Source: Pontibacillus chungwhensis (GTDB lineage: Bacteria > Bacillota > Bacilli > Bacillales > BH030062). From it: a stretch of DNA of 64,000 nucleotides. This document shows positions 15,629 through 23,805 of this stretch, one piece after another. The stretch is from assembly GCF_030166655.1 (NCBI RefSeq), contig NZ_CP126446.1:496001-560000 (forward strand), read 5' to 3'. Position 1 is the first letter of the stretch. Every line of letters starts with the position of its first letter. A program made the translations under genes and the position numbers. The notes beneath the pieces were generated by a model. The model did not search any database and was not told the DNA's origin. It worked only from the letters and a program-made list of their open reading frames with translations.

Positions 15629-16816
15629 TTACTGTGTTGAAGGGACTCTCGAGTGTTGCTTGGAGAGTGGTTTTTCTTTTTTGAGCGAGATTGGAATCAG
15701 AATCAGGATGAGCATTGTTGTGATAATGTGGAAGAAAGATGCTTCTGGGAACAGGTCTATAAAGATCCCACCTGTGTAAGGTCCGATAATGCTCCCAATA
15801 CTAAAGGCAATCCCGCACATAATGTTCCCAGCAGGCAATAAGCTCCTCGGTAAGATATCAGTCATGTAGGAGATCCCTAAAGAGAAGATAGATCCTACAA
15901 AGATACCTGAAAGTGTAAATAAAACAAATAGCCAGCCCACCGAATCTTCAAAGATGGATGCCAGGAAGAAACAAACGACTCCCGCAAGAATAACGCCGAC
16001 AAGCACGTTCTTTCGGCCGACTTTATCACTAAGCACGCCAAGTGGCAGTTGAGAAAGGATGCTCCCCACGGCAAACATTGGAATAATGAGGGATAAGATG
16101 TCTACGTCATGTCCGATCCGCATGCCATACACAGGGAAGTTTCCATGCAAAGTCGCTTCTAGGAAACCGTAACCAAACGGGGGCAAAAAGGCTACCCACG
16201 CCAGTTTCCCGGCCTTAAAGAACCGTGAGAAGGAGCTAGAAGAAGAGGTATAGCCCCCATCATCTTCTGGAAACTGATTTCGAACAAATAGCATAAGGGA
16301 CCAGACGAGTACGCTAAGTCCTGCTGATAGTAAGAACGGTAAAGCGATATGAATGTCGACAAGTCGTGTCATAAGCGGCCCGATTGCGAATCCTACCCCG
16401 AAGAACAACCCGTATAATGCAATATTCCGGCCCCGTCTTTCTTCAGGAGAGGTTGTGGTGATCCAGGTTTGCGTACCGAAGTGGAGCATATGGTCTCCTA
16501 TTCCGATCGTTACACGCAAGATAAACCAAAACCAAAGAGATTCCCAAAAAGGGAAGAAGGCCATCGATACAAAAACGAGCCCACCTCCGATTAAGATCAT
16601 CGGCTTAAATCCGATTCGCTGTAGCGGTTTCTCCATGAAAGGTGATGCTAGTAAAACACCGATATATAAACCAGTGGCGTGAAGGCCGTTAATGGAAGAA
16701 GATACGCCGTTTTGTTCTAAAATGACGGCGATTAACGGTAAAAGCATCCCCTGGGTAAAGCCTGATATAGAAACCAAAAGAATGAGTACTGTAAAACGAA
16801 AACGTGTTGAATGCAT
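15629..16816 (-). CDS. Major facilitator superfamily transporter
   Basis: 395 residues, 12 membrane helices. The loop 2-3 region (KPLQRIGFKPMILIGG) and its second-half counterpart (GVLSDKVGRKNVLVG) are MFS hallmarks. Substrate unknown; a drug or sugar efflux role is possible. Start ATG 16816 (MHSTRFRF) is chosen because GGAGG lies 8 nt upstream; the longer version from 16831 would start inside that site. Its place between yfkH-like and yfkD-like genes suggests it may match B. subtilis yfkF, also an MFS gene, but this is from synteny only. Confidence 0.8.
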   Translation of the reverse strand: MHSTRFRFTVLILLVSISGFTQGMLLPLIAVILEQNGVSSSINGLHATGLYIGVLLASPFMEKPLQRIGFKPMILIGGGLVFVSMAFFPFWESLWFWFILRVTIGIGDHMLHFGTQTWITTTSPEERRGRNIALYGLFFGVGFAIGPLMTRLVDIHIALPFLLSAGLSVLVWSLMLFVRNQFPEDDGGYTSSSSSFSRFFKAGKLAWVAFLPPFGYGFLEATLHGNFPVYGMRIGHDVDILSLIIPMFAVGSILSQLPLGVLSDKVGRKNVLVGVILAGVVCFFLASIFEDSVGWLFVLFTLSGIFVGSIFSLGISYMTDILPRSLLPAGNIMCGIAFSIGSIIGPYTGGIFIDLFPEASFFHIITTMLILILIPISLKKEKPLSKQHSRVPSTQ

Positions 16817-17026
16817 GATGTCATCCTCCAAAAAGTGTTCATCTGTTTATGCTACTAACGGTTATTGGAAATAGCAAGAAAAAACCAATCATTCTCTTGT
16901 TTCACATAAATGGCTGTAGCACAGTTATGAAGGGTAAATGTAAGCAAAATACGTTATCAATCCCTTAAGATCGGTTACACTATAAGTATCAACGAATTTA
17001 ACTGTATGGATAAGGAGTGAAGCTTA

Positions 17027-17425
17027 ATGACACAACTACAATTTCATTTGAAAAACGAAGGTATTCGTACCTCAACAGAATTCGGTCAATTAGATATTTC
17101 ACCAGATGAAGAAAAAGGGTTTCGCCCATTCCAGTTAATGGTGTCTTCCATTGCGAGCTGCAGTCTTTCTGTATATCGTAAGATTCTGGATAAGCAGCGA
17201 GTTGGATATGAGGATATTCAGGTAACGGCTGATGTGACACGTAACGAAGCAGAAGCGAATCGTATTGAGAAGATTCACTTGCACTTCGTCGTGAAAGGCT
17301 CTCACCTAGATGAAGCAAAGCTTTCAAAGAATCTGGAGCTATCCAGCAAGAATTGTTCAATGGTTCAGTCCGTAAAAGGTAGCATTGAGATTGAGGAAAC
17401 GGTTGAAGCGATTGAATTAAATTAA
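17027..17425 (+). CDS. OsmC/Ohr-family protein
   Basis: 132 residues. Two conserved cysteines lie in the OsmC positions: SIASCSLSVY (about residue 46) and SSKNCSMVQSV (about 109), with FRPFQLMVSS ahead of the first. OsmC-type proteins reduce organic hydroperoxides through this cysteine pair; this one is closest in pattern to the short OsmC-like group rather than to OhrA. TAAGGAGTG precedes ATG 17027 by the right distance. Own terminator downstream. Confidence 0.82.
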   Translation: MTQLQFHLKNEGIRTSTEFGQLDISPDEEKGFRPFQLMVSSIASCSLSVYRKILDKQRVGYEDIQVTADVTRNEAEANRIEKIHLHFVVKGSHLDEAKLSKNLELSSKNCSMVQSVKGSIEIEETVEAIELN

Positions 17426-17436
17426 GTTGAATTTTT

Positions 17437-17477
17437 AAAGAGCTTTACTGCCAAAGAGCAGTGGAGCTCTTTTTTTA
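17437..17477 (+). terminator. Terminator after the OsmC-family gene
   Basis: AAAGAGCT and ACTGC pair with GCAGT and AGCTCTTT, with a short internal bulge, followed by a T-run. Confidence 0.85.
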
Positions 17478-17609
17478 TATCTGTTGGAAGAAATGCTCCC
17501 GTTTTTCCTACATTGAGGACTTCTTTTGTTCAATGAAAAATAGCGCAATAGATGCATACAAACCCTGATCGACGATCAAACTAAGCAAAAATCGAAAGGA
17601 AAGTGACCG

Positions 17610-18419
17610 ATGAAAATAGATATGAAACAATTCCTTGCTCTTATTGTCGCTATTGTTTTACTTGTTCCGGGGTTTGCAAATGCTGCTGAGAAGAAGGCGC
17701 CAGAAGGAAACCAAGAGGAAAGAGGGAAAATCCCAAGTCATGTGTTAAATATCTCTAAAGAGAATACCTACCCAAATTCAACACAAGACCAAATGACGTT
17801 AGAGCCAAGTGAGCTAACAAGAGAACTGATTGAAGGGTCAGAAGTAAAAATTGAAAACCCTCAATTGATTAAGATGTTAAATGAAACGAACCTACGCCCC
17901 TCTCCTGTTGCGATTGGGTATCGTGGGATGATTTATATGGGACATTGGCCCCTTCAATATGAGTCGCAAGAAACAAGCATCAACTGGCAGTATCAAAAGA
18001 TTAACCAAAATCAATTAAACAATCTAGGTGGAAAAGAAACGCAAAAGCTTAATTACAATCAAGAAGCTGAAAAGCACATTAAAGGTGGGTTAACAGCTAA
18101 GATTGATAAGACTGAAGATATCAAGAAGATGATGCTTCTTGAAGCACAAGATAACACTGACTTACCCCTTTCTTTCCATACCGTATTTGGTAAAGGAACA
18201 AAGAAAGACAATTCATACGGCATCCCGCCTAAGAAGATCGGGACACTAAGTGCATTTGCACCAGCCGTAAATGAAAAAGGTAAAGTTACGTTCGGTGAAG
18301 TTTACATTGAGCTTAAAGGTTCAAAGAAATACCTGGTCGTTAAAAACGTAACCAAACAAGGAATCGGAGCCTGGATCCCAATCCAAGACCACATCTCCTT
18401 CAACTTTAGCATCCAATAA
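17610..18419 (+). CDS. yfkD: YfkD-family exported protein
   Basis: 269 residues. A signal peptide (LALIVAIVLLVPGFANA, cut after about residue 25) leads into a hydrophilic domain with SPVAIGYRGMIYMGHWPL (about residues 97-114), the conserved core of the YfkD-like family of Bacillaceae. Function unknown; exported. AAAGGAAAGTGA precedes ATG 17610. The convergent neighbour is a YfkC-type MscS channel, as in B. subtilis where yfkD and yfkC adjoin, which supports the naming. Confidence 0.8.
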   Translation: MKIDMKQFLALIVAIVLLVPGFANAAEKKAPEGNQEERGKIPSHVLNISKENTYPNSTQDQMTLEPSELTRELIEGSEVKIENPQLIKMLNETNLRPSPVAIGYRGMIYMGHWPLQYESQETSINWQYQKINQNQLNNLGGKETQKLNYNQEAEKHIKGGLTAKIDKTEDIKKMMLLEAQDNTDLPLSFHTVFGKGTKKDNSYGIPPKKIGTLSAFAPAVNEKGKVTFGEVYIELKGSKKYLVVKNVTKQGIGAWIPIQDHISFNFSIQ

Positions 18420-18434
18420 CTTTAGCATGATAAA

Positions 18435-18487
18435 GCGTGCCAGACACCAAGCGTTGCTTCACAGTGATAAAGGGTGTCTGACACGCG
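18435..18487. repeat. GTGTCTGACAC hairpin repeat, copy B
   Basis: GTGCCAGACACC at the left, GGGTGTCTGACACGC at the right, with CTTCACAGTGATAAA in between that resembles copy C. Lies between yfkD and its terminator. Confidence 0.75.
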
Positions 18488-18508
18488 GTAGTTCTTTGCA
18501 GCATTAAA

Positions 18509-18541
18509 GAATGCCTGCCCCATGTTTTGGGCAGGCATTTT
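18509..18541. terminator. Bidirectional terminator between yfkD and yfkC
   Basis: ATGCCTGCCC / GGGCAGGCAT stem with 8-nt loop, flanked by A/T-rich ends on both sides; overlaps the stop codon of the minus-strand gene. Confidence 0.85.
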
Positions 18542-19424
18542 ATTGGTTTTGTTCAGTGGATGGTGGTGAGGGGATGTCGATGTGTTGGAGTGACATTTGA
18601 ATACCAGCATCAAATAGGCGCTCTGCAATCATCCTTCTGGCCTCTTTCGCTGCGGTCCAGTAGACAAGGTCTTCTGTTAATCCGACAATGGTATACTCGT
18701 ACCCTCTGTGGTCTTTATTTAGAGAAGTCATTCCGTACACTTGGAAAGGTTGAATTGGTTTATCGGTTAAATCTTTCTTGAGGTATTGTCCAAGTTCCTC
18801 ATTAAGCTGTTCGCACGTTTCTTCTAAGAGGGAGAAGACGCGCTTAGGGTCTTCTGTGAAGCTGACTGTAATGGCTTCAATGACACGCATATGGTCTATA
18901 TTATAGTTTTGAATAGAAGATACTTGTCCATTACTGATTGTCAGTAGTTTCCCGCTCCACTGCCTGATTTTTAAGAAACGTAGTCCAATGTCTTCAACCG
19001 TTCCAATAAATTTGTCGTTAATCGAGACAAAATCACCTTTGTGTAACTGCTTCTCATAGATGAAGAAGATACCAGAAAGTATATCCCGTATAAGACTCTG
19101 GGCACCGAAACCGAGAATAATACCAATCACACCAGCCCCTGCCAGCATACTGCCAACAGGTACGCCGTATACCGAGAGAACATAAATAATAATTCCAATG
19201 GTAGCTGTATAGGAAACGATAGAATTGATCATCGATTCAAGCGTCTTTTCTTTTCGTTCTTCTATGAAAGATGTCCGGTCAAAGAAGGATCTAATTGACC
19301 GTCTTATGAATCGAACGCCGATGAAAACGAGCAGAACGGCTACAATTACTTGAACAATTTTATAATCAAATATTTGAATGAATGTGTCATACCAGCCTTG
19401 TGCATTGCTTACCCAATCGTTCAT
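18540..19424 (-). CDS. yfkC: Small-conductance mechanosensitive channel, MscS family (YfkC-like)
   Basis: 294 residues. Three membrane helices in the first about 130 residues; the pore helix region reads AGAGVIGIILGFGAQSLIRD, as in MscS TM3, followed by the beta domain KGDFVSINDKFIGTVEDIGL. It should open under hypo-osmotic shock and release solutes. ATG 19424 (MNDWVSN) is 7 nt after GGAGGTTT; the TTG two codons upstream is unlikely. Convergent with yfkD. Confidence 0.88.
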   Translation of the reverse strand: MNDWVSNAQGWYDTFIQIFDYKIVQVIVAVLLVFIGVRFIRRSIRSFFDRTSFIEERKEKTLESMINSIVSYTATIGIIIYVLSVYGVPVGSMLAGAGVIGIILGFGAQSLIRDILSGIFFIYEKQLHKGDFVSINDKFIGTVEDIGLRFLKIRQWSGKLLTISNGQVSSIQNYNIDHMRVIEAITVSFTEDPKRVFSLLEETCEQLNEELGQYLKKDLTDKPIQPFQVYGMTSLNKDHRGYEYTIVGLTEDLVYWTAAKEARRMIAERLFDAGIQMSLQHIDIPSPPSTEQNQ

Positions 19425-19569
19425 AACCAAACCTCCGTCATGCCTTATAATGGCTCTATTATAGCATGGACTGAAGAGAGGCTCTATAAACGCTCGGCGC
19501 CATTAGACAAAATACGACTTTTCTAATAGGATAGAGCTACATGAATTCAACCGAAAAAGGAGCGCACCC

Positions 19570-19716
19570 ATGAGTAACGAAGCTAGAATTGACGAACTGA
19601 AATTACGTCTGAATACATTCATGACAAAGATTGACGAGTTAGACCCTGAGCATACATCTGTTGAAGATGTGGATCGTTTAATTAAAATGCTAGAAGAATT
19701 AGAAGATCGTATGTAG
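19570..19716 (+). CDS. SE1561-family small protein
   Basis: 48 residues, acidic and helical: RIDELKLRLNTFMTKIDELD then EDVDRLIKMLEELEDRM. Heptad spacing of Leu/Ile suggests a short coiled coil. This is the pattern of the uncharacterised SE1561 family of Bacillales. AAAAAGGAG lies at the right distance before ATG 19570, and a terminator follows the stop. Confidence 0.75.
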   Translation: MSNEARIDELKLRLNTFMTKIDELDPEHTSVEDVDRLIKMLEELEDRM

Positions 19717-19721
19717 GGAAG

Positions 19722-19747
19722 AGGCACCTTTTAAGGTGTCTTTTTTT
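19722..19747 (+). terminator. Terminator after the SE1561-family gene
   Basis: AGGCACCTT / AAGGTGTC hairpin (one wobble) and seven T residues. Confidence 0.8.
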
Positions 19748-20065
19748 ATAGTCATATAAGGAATTACGTGCGTGGGTATAATCGACCATGTGAGTAAAGG
19801 GAGAAGTTTTAGGGTACTGATGTAGGAGGGTTTGTAGATTTTCTTGATTTTTCTATAAATTCTTGATTTTTAAACATTTAGAATGGTAAAAATTCCATTT
19901 TTATATTAAGATGATAACTAAGATAGTTAAAGAGAATCATTGACAATGTAGAAATGTGAAAAAGGACACCGTATAAATGAACCTCATAAAGCAACTAGAA
20001 TTCCGGCATCTTGTTTGAAGACTATCAGATGTGAATTCAATCTTCTATATAAGGGGATTAAGCAT
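19748..20065 (+). other. AT-rich upstream region of the AimR-like gene
   Basis: No gene of its own is evident. Two TTCTTGATTTTT direct repeats lie at 19841-19852 and 19860-19871. A 13-codon frame (ATG 19977, with AAAAAGGA 10 nt upstream; MNLIKQLEFRHLV) ends at TGA 20016-20018, just where the receptor frame becomes open. It could be a leader peptide or the displaced original N-terminus of the receptor. ACTATCAGAT at 20021-20030 recurs at 21327-21336 downstream of the peptide gene. I found no convincing sigma-A promoter. Confidence 0.4.
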
Positions 20066-21154
20066 ATGCGAAATGAAGAAACCGGTCCAGTCTGTTCTTC
20101 TGAGCAATTAGAATCGGTCCGGCAGCTAGTGGGTCCTGATGAACCCGCGCTGTTTACCGTGTTGCAGCAGTTAACTAAGGAATACGATGAGATCACGACT
20201 ATACAGTTAACGAAAGAATTTTGTTTTCATTGCCAAACTGACGAAAATAAGCGAGTCGGTTTGGAGTATTTGTATATGAATGGATTGCTAGACGAAGTAC
20301 AAGAACTAGTTAAAATAAATGAAGAATCAGCAAATCAAATTAATCGGGAGTGGGCTTATCTCTATCAATTCTTCTTGGATAGAAAATTGAGGAATGCTGA
20401 GATTGATGACTTTGAGGCATTCTTCTCTAGATTTCAGACTTCAGACCCAGAGTTAGAATGCTTGATAATTTTCACTAAGATTTACGTGCACTGTGACAAG
20501 TTCGATTTTAAAGTTATAGATAATTATAGAGGGATTTTAACTAAACAGTTATTGAAAATAAATAATACTTTGTTAAGAATATACTTTCAGTTAAGGGAAA
20601 ATGAAATGTTGTTCGTTCACCATTTTAAACGAAATGACATAGAGGCAGCTAGAAACTATGGGCGAAATTTAATAGAAAACTCTTTAATAAATTATGCAAA
20701 AAAATGTTATGTTACTGCTAATTTAGCGGAAACTTATGTATTTGATGATTTTGAAAAAGCGAAAGTATACATCAAAGAGGCTAAAGACATAGCCATTAAG
20801 TACGATTTATCCTACTTTCTAGGGGTAATTAATAATAGAATTGTGCCTTTTATGCATGCGGTAAACAATGATTGTGACGGTATAGAAACTAATGATATAC
20901 CTGAAGCGGCGCATTTAGAAGCGGTAAAAGGTAACGCTGAAGAGGCGGTTCGTTTATTGAATTCTCTAGAGGAACTAACTCCTTATCAAGAGTATTATTT
21001 AGGTTTAGCTACAGGGGATGAAAAAGTATTATATAACTCTTATCAAAGGCTGCTGAAGGAAAAGAAAGATTTTTTCTTCTCGAAGCTGCCGTTAAGGGAA
21101 TTGCAAAAAAGGGGGTGGAATAGCATTGAAGAAGAGAACGCTAATGCTCATTAG
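20066..21154 (+). CDS. AimR-like (arbitrium-type) peptide-pheromone receptor
   Basis: 362 residues from ATG 20066, which has AAGGGG 9 nt upstream. All-helical with TPR-like repeats. Segments characteristic of AimR lysis-lysogeny receptors are visible: ETYVFDDFEKAKVYIKEAKD (about residues 223-242), then YQEYYLGLATGDEKVLYNSY (about 310-329) and FFFSKLPLRELQKRGW near the end. AimR proteins are RRNPP-type DNA-binding regulators that bind a hexapeptide. The N-terminus before residue 30 is short for an AimR DNA-binding domain; the frame is open back to TTG 20015 and a 13-codon frame in another phase precedes it, so the start or a frameshift needs checking. A pro-peptide gene overlaps its 3' end. 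No phage genes are nearby. Codon use is more AT-rich than its neighbours, suggesting transfer. Confidence 0.82.
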   Translation: MRNEETGPVCSSEQLESVRQLVGPDEPALFTVLQQLTKEYDEITTIQLTKEFCFHCQTDENKRVGLEYLYMNGLLDEVQELVKINEESANQINREWAYLYQFFLDRKLRNAEIDDFEAFFSRFQTSDPELECLIIFTKIYVHCDKFDFKVIDNYRGILTKQLLKINNTLLRIYFQLRENEMLFVHHFKRNDIEAARNYGRNLIENSLINYAKKCYVTANLAETYVFDDFEKAKVYIKEAKDIAIKYDLSYFLGVINNRIVPFMHAVNNDCDGIETNDIPEAAHLEAVKGNAEEAVRLLNSLEELTPYQEYYLGLATGDEKVLYNSYQRLLKEKKDFFFSKLPLRELQKRGWNSIEEENANAH

Positions 21155-21275
21155 TGCGGTTGCAATAGCAATTACACTTCAAGTAGGACATGCGGATTAC
21201 AAACAAAATAATAGTGTAGAGACTGCACCCCAAATTATTCAATTTAGTGATCCAGATATAAAAGGTATGGGTTAA
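21126..21275 (+). CDS. AimP-like secreted pro-peptide (candidate pheromone precursor)
   Basis: 49 residues, overlapping the receptor gene by 29 bases in another frame. TTG start at 21126 sits 7 nt after AAGGGGGTGG, a near-perfect ribosome binding site inside the receptor gene. The N-terminus is a Sec signal (MKKRTLMLISAVAIAITLQ), then a polar linker (DYKQNNSVETAPQIIQFSD) and the C-terminus PDIKGMG. AimP precursors are of this size and layout and release their last six residues, which here would be DIKGMG. Known mature AimP peptides mostly end in GA or GG, so the fit of the final residues is partial. A terminator follows. Confidence 0.75.
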   Translation: MKKRTLMLISAVAIAITLQVGHADYKQNNSVETAPQIIQFSDPDIKGMG

Positions 21276-21288
21276 TTATTATTCAGCT

Positions 21289-21318
21289 AAGGAAGCATCC
21301 CAATGCTTCCTTTTTTTT
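21289..21318 (+). terminator. Terminator after the receptor-peptide pair
   Basis: AAGGAAGCAT / ATGCTTCCTT stem, 4-nt loop and eight T residues, 13 nt after the peptide stop codon. Confidence 0.9.
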
Positions 21319-21469
21319 ATTCAAAAACTATCAGATATTCCCACCTCCCTTTTTTTAATCAAGAGGGTTGATTTTTTTGCGTTAGTCCTTTACCATATTA
21401 AATTGTTAACGAACTAATACGATGACGTAAAATATATAAATTCTTGAGGTTTTAGGAGGTTCATAAATC

Positions 21470-22789
21470 ATGCTTGCTTGGTCAGTGGTTGTTTCGGTTC
21501 TAGTTATGACTGTATTAAGTCTGCTCAGAGTGAACGTCATTATTGCTATACTTGCTGCCGGACTTACAGCAGGTCTAATGACAGGAGCTAGCTTAACTGA
21601 AACATTGGATTTAATTATTAAAGGTATGGGAGGACAAGCGGAAGTCGCCTTGAGCTATATTTTGTTAGGAGCTTTTGCCGTCACAATTGCCTACTCAGGT
21701 ATTACAGGAATTCTTGTTCAGAACTTATTAAAGGTGATGAAAGGGAAGCGATCCATTCTGCTACTTGTTATTGCAGGTGTCGCATCTTTATCTCAAAACC
21801 TTGTGCCGATCCACATTGCTTTTATTCCAATTCTCATTCCGCCTTTATTAAAGCTCTTTAACGAAATGAAAATCGACCGACGTGGTGTAGCAACAGCATT
21901 AACGTTTGGTTTAAAAGCACCATATTTAATGATTCCTGCTGGATTCGGTCTGATTTTCCACAAAACCATTCAGGACTCCATGAAGGAAAATGGGGCAGCC
22001 GTCTCTGTTCCAGAAATTGCTCAAGCTATGCTTGTTCCTGGATTAGGGATGATTGTTGGTTTACTCATTGCGGTATTCATAACGTACCGTAAGCCGCGTG
22101 ACCCGAAGGAAGTTATTCATGTTGATTCTGAAACAGCGGAGGTCGCAGCTACTGAAGAAAAGGCTGAACCATTTGGCTTCAACCACGCTTTAACTATCCT
22201 GGCGATTCTCTTTGCTTTAGGCATCCAGTGGTATACAGGAAGCATGGTGTTAGGAGCGCTTGTTGGCCTTGTTTCAATGTTTGTCTTCCGTGTTGTTCCT
22301 TTCAAACGAGGCGATCAAGTTGTCTCTGAAGGAATCGGAATGATGGGGACGATCGCGTTTGTGATGTTAATTGCGTCTGGATTCGCGAATGTCATTCAGA
22401 AGACAGGAGCTGTGAATGCCCTTGTTGAGCAAACATCTGGGCAACTAGGGGATAACAAAATGGTTATCGCCTTCCTTCTTCTCGTTGTAGGACTTGTTAT
22501 TACAATGGGAATTGGTTCTTCCTTTGGTACTATTCCGATCTTAGCCGCTCTTTATGTACCGATTTGTATGGCAGTTGGGTTCTCTCCACTTGCTACAGCC
22601 GCGCTAATTGGTACAGCCGGAGCGCTCGGGGATGCAGGTTCTCCTGCTTCTGACAGTACACTTGGCCCGACATCAGGCTTAAATGCCGATGGGCGTCACA
22701 ACCACATTTGGGACACATGCGTACCAACATTCATACACTACAACATTCCATTGTTTGTGTTCGGTTGGGTCGCAGCGATTATCTTATAA
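21470..22789 (+). CDS. Na+/H+-antiporter-family membrane transporter (YuiF-like)
   Basis: 439 residues, about 11-12 membrane helices. The N-terminus (SLLRVNVIIAILAAGLTAGL) and the discontinuous helix regions SFGTIPILAALYVPICMAV and GAGDAGSPASD-like ALGDAGSPASDSTLGPTSG match the antiporter-family/NhaC-like group with B. subtilis YuiF. Members exchange cations or carry amino acids; the substrate cannot be told here. TTTAGGAGGT precedes ATG 21470. Own terminator downstream. Confidence 0.75.
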   Translation: MLAWSVVVSVLVMTVLSLLRVNVIIAILAAGLTAGLMTGASLTETLDLIIKGMGGQAEVALSYILLGAFAVTIAYSGITGILVQNLLKVMKGKRSILLLVIAGVASLSQNLVPIHIAFIPILIPPLLKLFNEMKIDRRGVATALTFGLKAPYLMIPAGFGLIFHKTIQDSMKENGAAVSVPEIAQAMLVPGLGMIVGLLIAVFITYRKPRDPKEVIHVDSETAEVAATEEKAEPFGFNHALTILAILFALGIQWYTGSMVLGALVGLVSMFVFRVVPFKRGDQVVSEGIGMMGTIAFVMLIASGFANVIQKTGAVNALVEQTSGQLGDNKMVIAFLLLVVGLVITMGIGSSFGTIPILAALYVPICMAVGFSPLATAALIGTAGALGDAGSPASDSTLGPTSGLNADGRHNHIWDTCVPTFIHYNIPLFVFGWVAAIIL

Positions 22790-22808
22790 ATCAATACATG
22801 TTCCATTA

Positions 22809-22840
22809 GCCTGCCCCGCTACACCGGGGCAGGCTTTTTT
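22809..22840 (+). terminator. Terminator after the YuiF-like gene
   Basis: GCCTGCCCCG / CGGGGCAGGC stem with short loop and TTTTTT. Confidence 0.9.
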
Positions 22841-22857
22841 ATGCTTTAAAGAAGTAC

Positions 22858-22913
22858 AGGGTGTCAGACACCCTGAAGATCTTTACAGCGCTAAAGGGTG
22901 TCTGACACGCTTT
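22858..22913. repeat. GTGTCTGACAC hairpin repeat, copy C
   Basis: GTGTCAGACACCC on the left pairs with GGGTGTCTGACAC on the right; each arm is itself nearly palindromic. The middle (CTTTACAGCGCTAAA) resembles copy B. Confidence 0.8.
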
Positions 22914-22976
22914 AGTTCTGTGATGTATATTTCGTGGGTGGTGATGGAGACTAATGTAAAAAGGTGGTGTGTGCTT

Positions 22977-23771
22977 GTGAGGATTTGTTTACTCATTAGT
23001 ATGGTAGTGATGAGTTTGTTGTATGCTCCGGATGTGAGTGCTCACGGTAGTTATGGGTGGGGATTCAGTAGAGGCGGTGAGGGAGAGGCGCCTGATGTTG
23101 GGAAATATGGTCCTTTGCTTGAGAAGTACGGTGGGTATTACATGGATAAGACCGATGAGAAAGTGGTGTATTTAACGTTTGATAATGGATACGAGCAAGG
23201 ATACACGGATGAGATTTTAGATGTGCTGAAGGACAAAGAAGTACCGGCCACGTTTTTTGTGACAGGGCATTACGTAAACAGTGCTTCGGACCTTGTGAAG
23301 CGAATGGTGAAGGAAGGCCATATAGTCGGCAACCATTCCTGGAGTCATCCTGATTTCTCCAAAACGTCTCCCGAGAAGATTAAGAAGGAATTAAAACGGG
23401 TCGAAGATGCTGTGGCTAAGATAACAGATCAAGACTCGATGCAATACCTACGTCCGCCTAGAGGGACGTTTAGTGAGAATAGTCTTGCTGCTACTCAAGA
23501 ATTAGGCTATATTACGATGTTCTGGTCACTTGCCTTCGTTGATTGGCATACAGATGGACAAAAAGGGTGGGAGTACGCATACCGAAGTGTGATGCAACAA
23601 GTCCACCCAGGGGCCATTATCTTATTGCACACCGTTTCAGAAGATAACGCGCTGGCTCTTGAACATATGATCGATGAGCTTCATAAGAGAGGCTATACAT
23701 TTAAAAGCTTGGATGATCTCGTGTTAAAACAGATGTTACCTGATCCGTTGCAGACGCTATCAGGACTATAA
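22977..23771 (+). CDS. pdaA: Polysaccharide deacetylase, muramic-delta-lactam type (PdaA-like)
   Basis: 264 residues, about the length of B. subtilis PdaA. Signal peptide (ICLLISMVVMSLLYAPDVSA), then an NodB-type fold: motif 1 LTFDNGYEQGYT (catalytic Asp and the PdaA-type non-canonical second position), motif 2 NHSWSHPDF (His metal ligands), motif 3 LRPPRGTF and a late LLHTVSEDNA. PdaA makes the delta-lactam of spore cortex peptidoglycan, needed for germination, which implies a spore former. Start is GTG 22977 (or 22971), after AAAAAGGTGG; the open frame extends far upstream but into the previous gene. In B. subtilis pdaA (yfjS) also lies near the yfk genes. Confidence 0.87.
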   Translation: MRICLLISMVVMSLLYAPDVSAHGSYGWGFSRGGEGEAPDVGKYGPLLEKYGGYYMDKTDEKVVYLTFDNGYEQGYTDEILDVLKDKEVPATFFVTGHYVNSASDLVKRMVKEGHIVGNHSWSHPDFSKTSPEKIKKELKRVEDAVAKITDQDSMQYLRPPRGTFSENSLAATQELGYITMFWSLAFVDWHTDGQKGWEYAYRSVMQQVHPGAIILLHTVSEDNALALEHMIDELHKRGYTFKSLDDLVLKQMLPDPLQTLSGL

Positions 23772-23772
23772 A

Positions 23773-23805
23773 AAATAGCGAGCCTTTACTAAAGGCTCGC
23801 TATTT
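23773..23805. terminator. Terminator between pdaA and methyltransferase gene
   Basis: AAATAGCGAGCCTTT / AAAGGCTCGCTATTT perfect 15-bp stem with 3-nt loop; symmetrical A/T flanks allow action on both strands, and it reaches the end of the convergent gene. Confidence 0.9.

Noticed and set aside
22683-22976. N-terminal extension of the pdaA frame
   Set aside because: It overlaps the transporter gene and its terminator in another frame; the signal peptide and ribosome binding site place the start near 22977.
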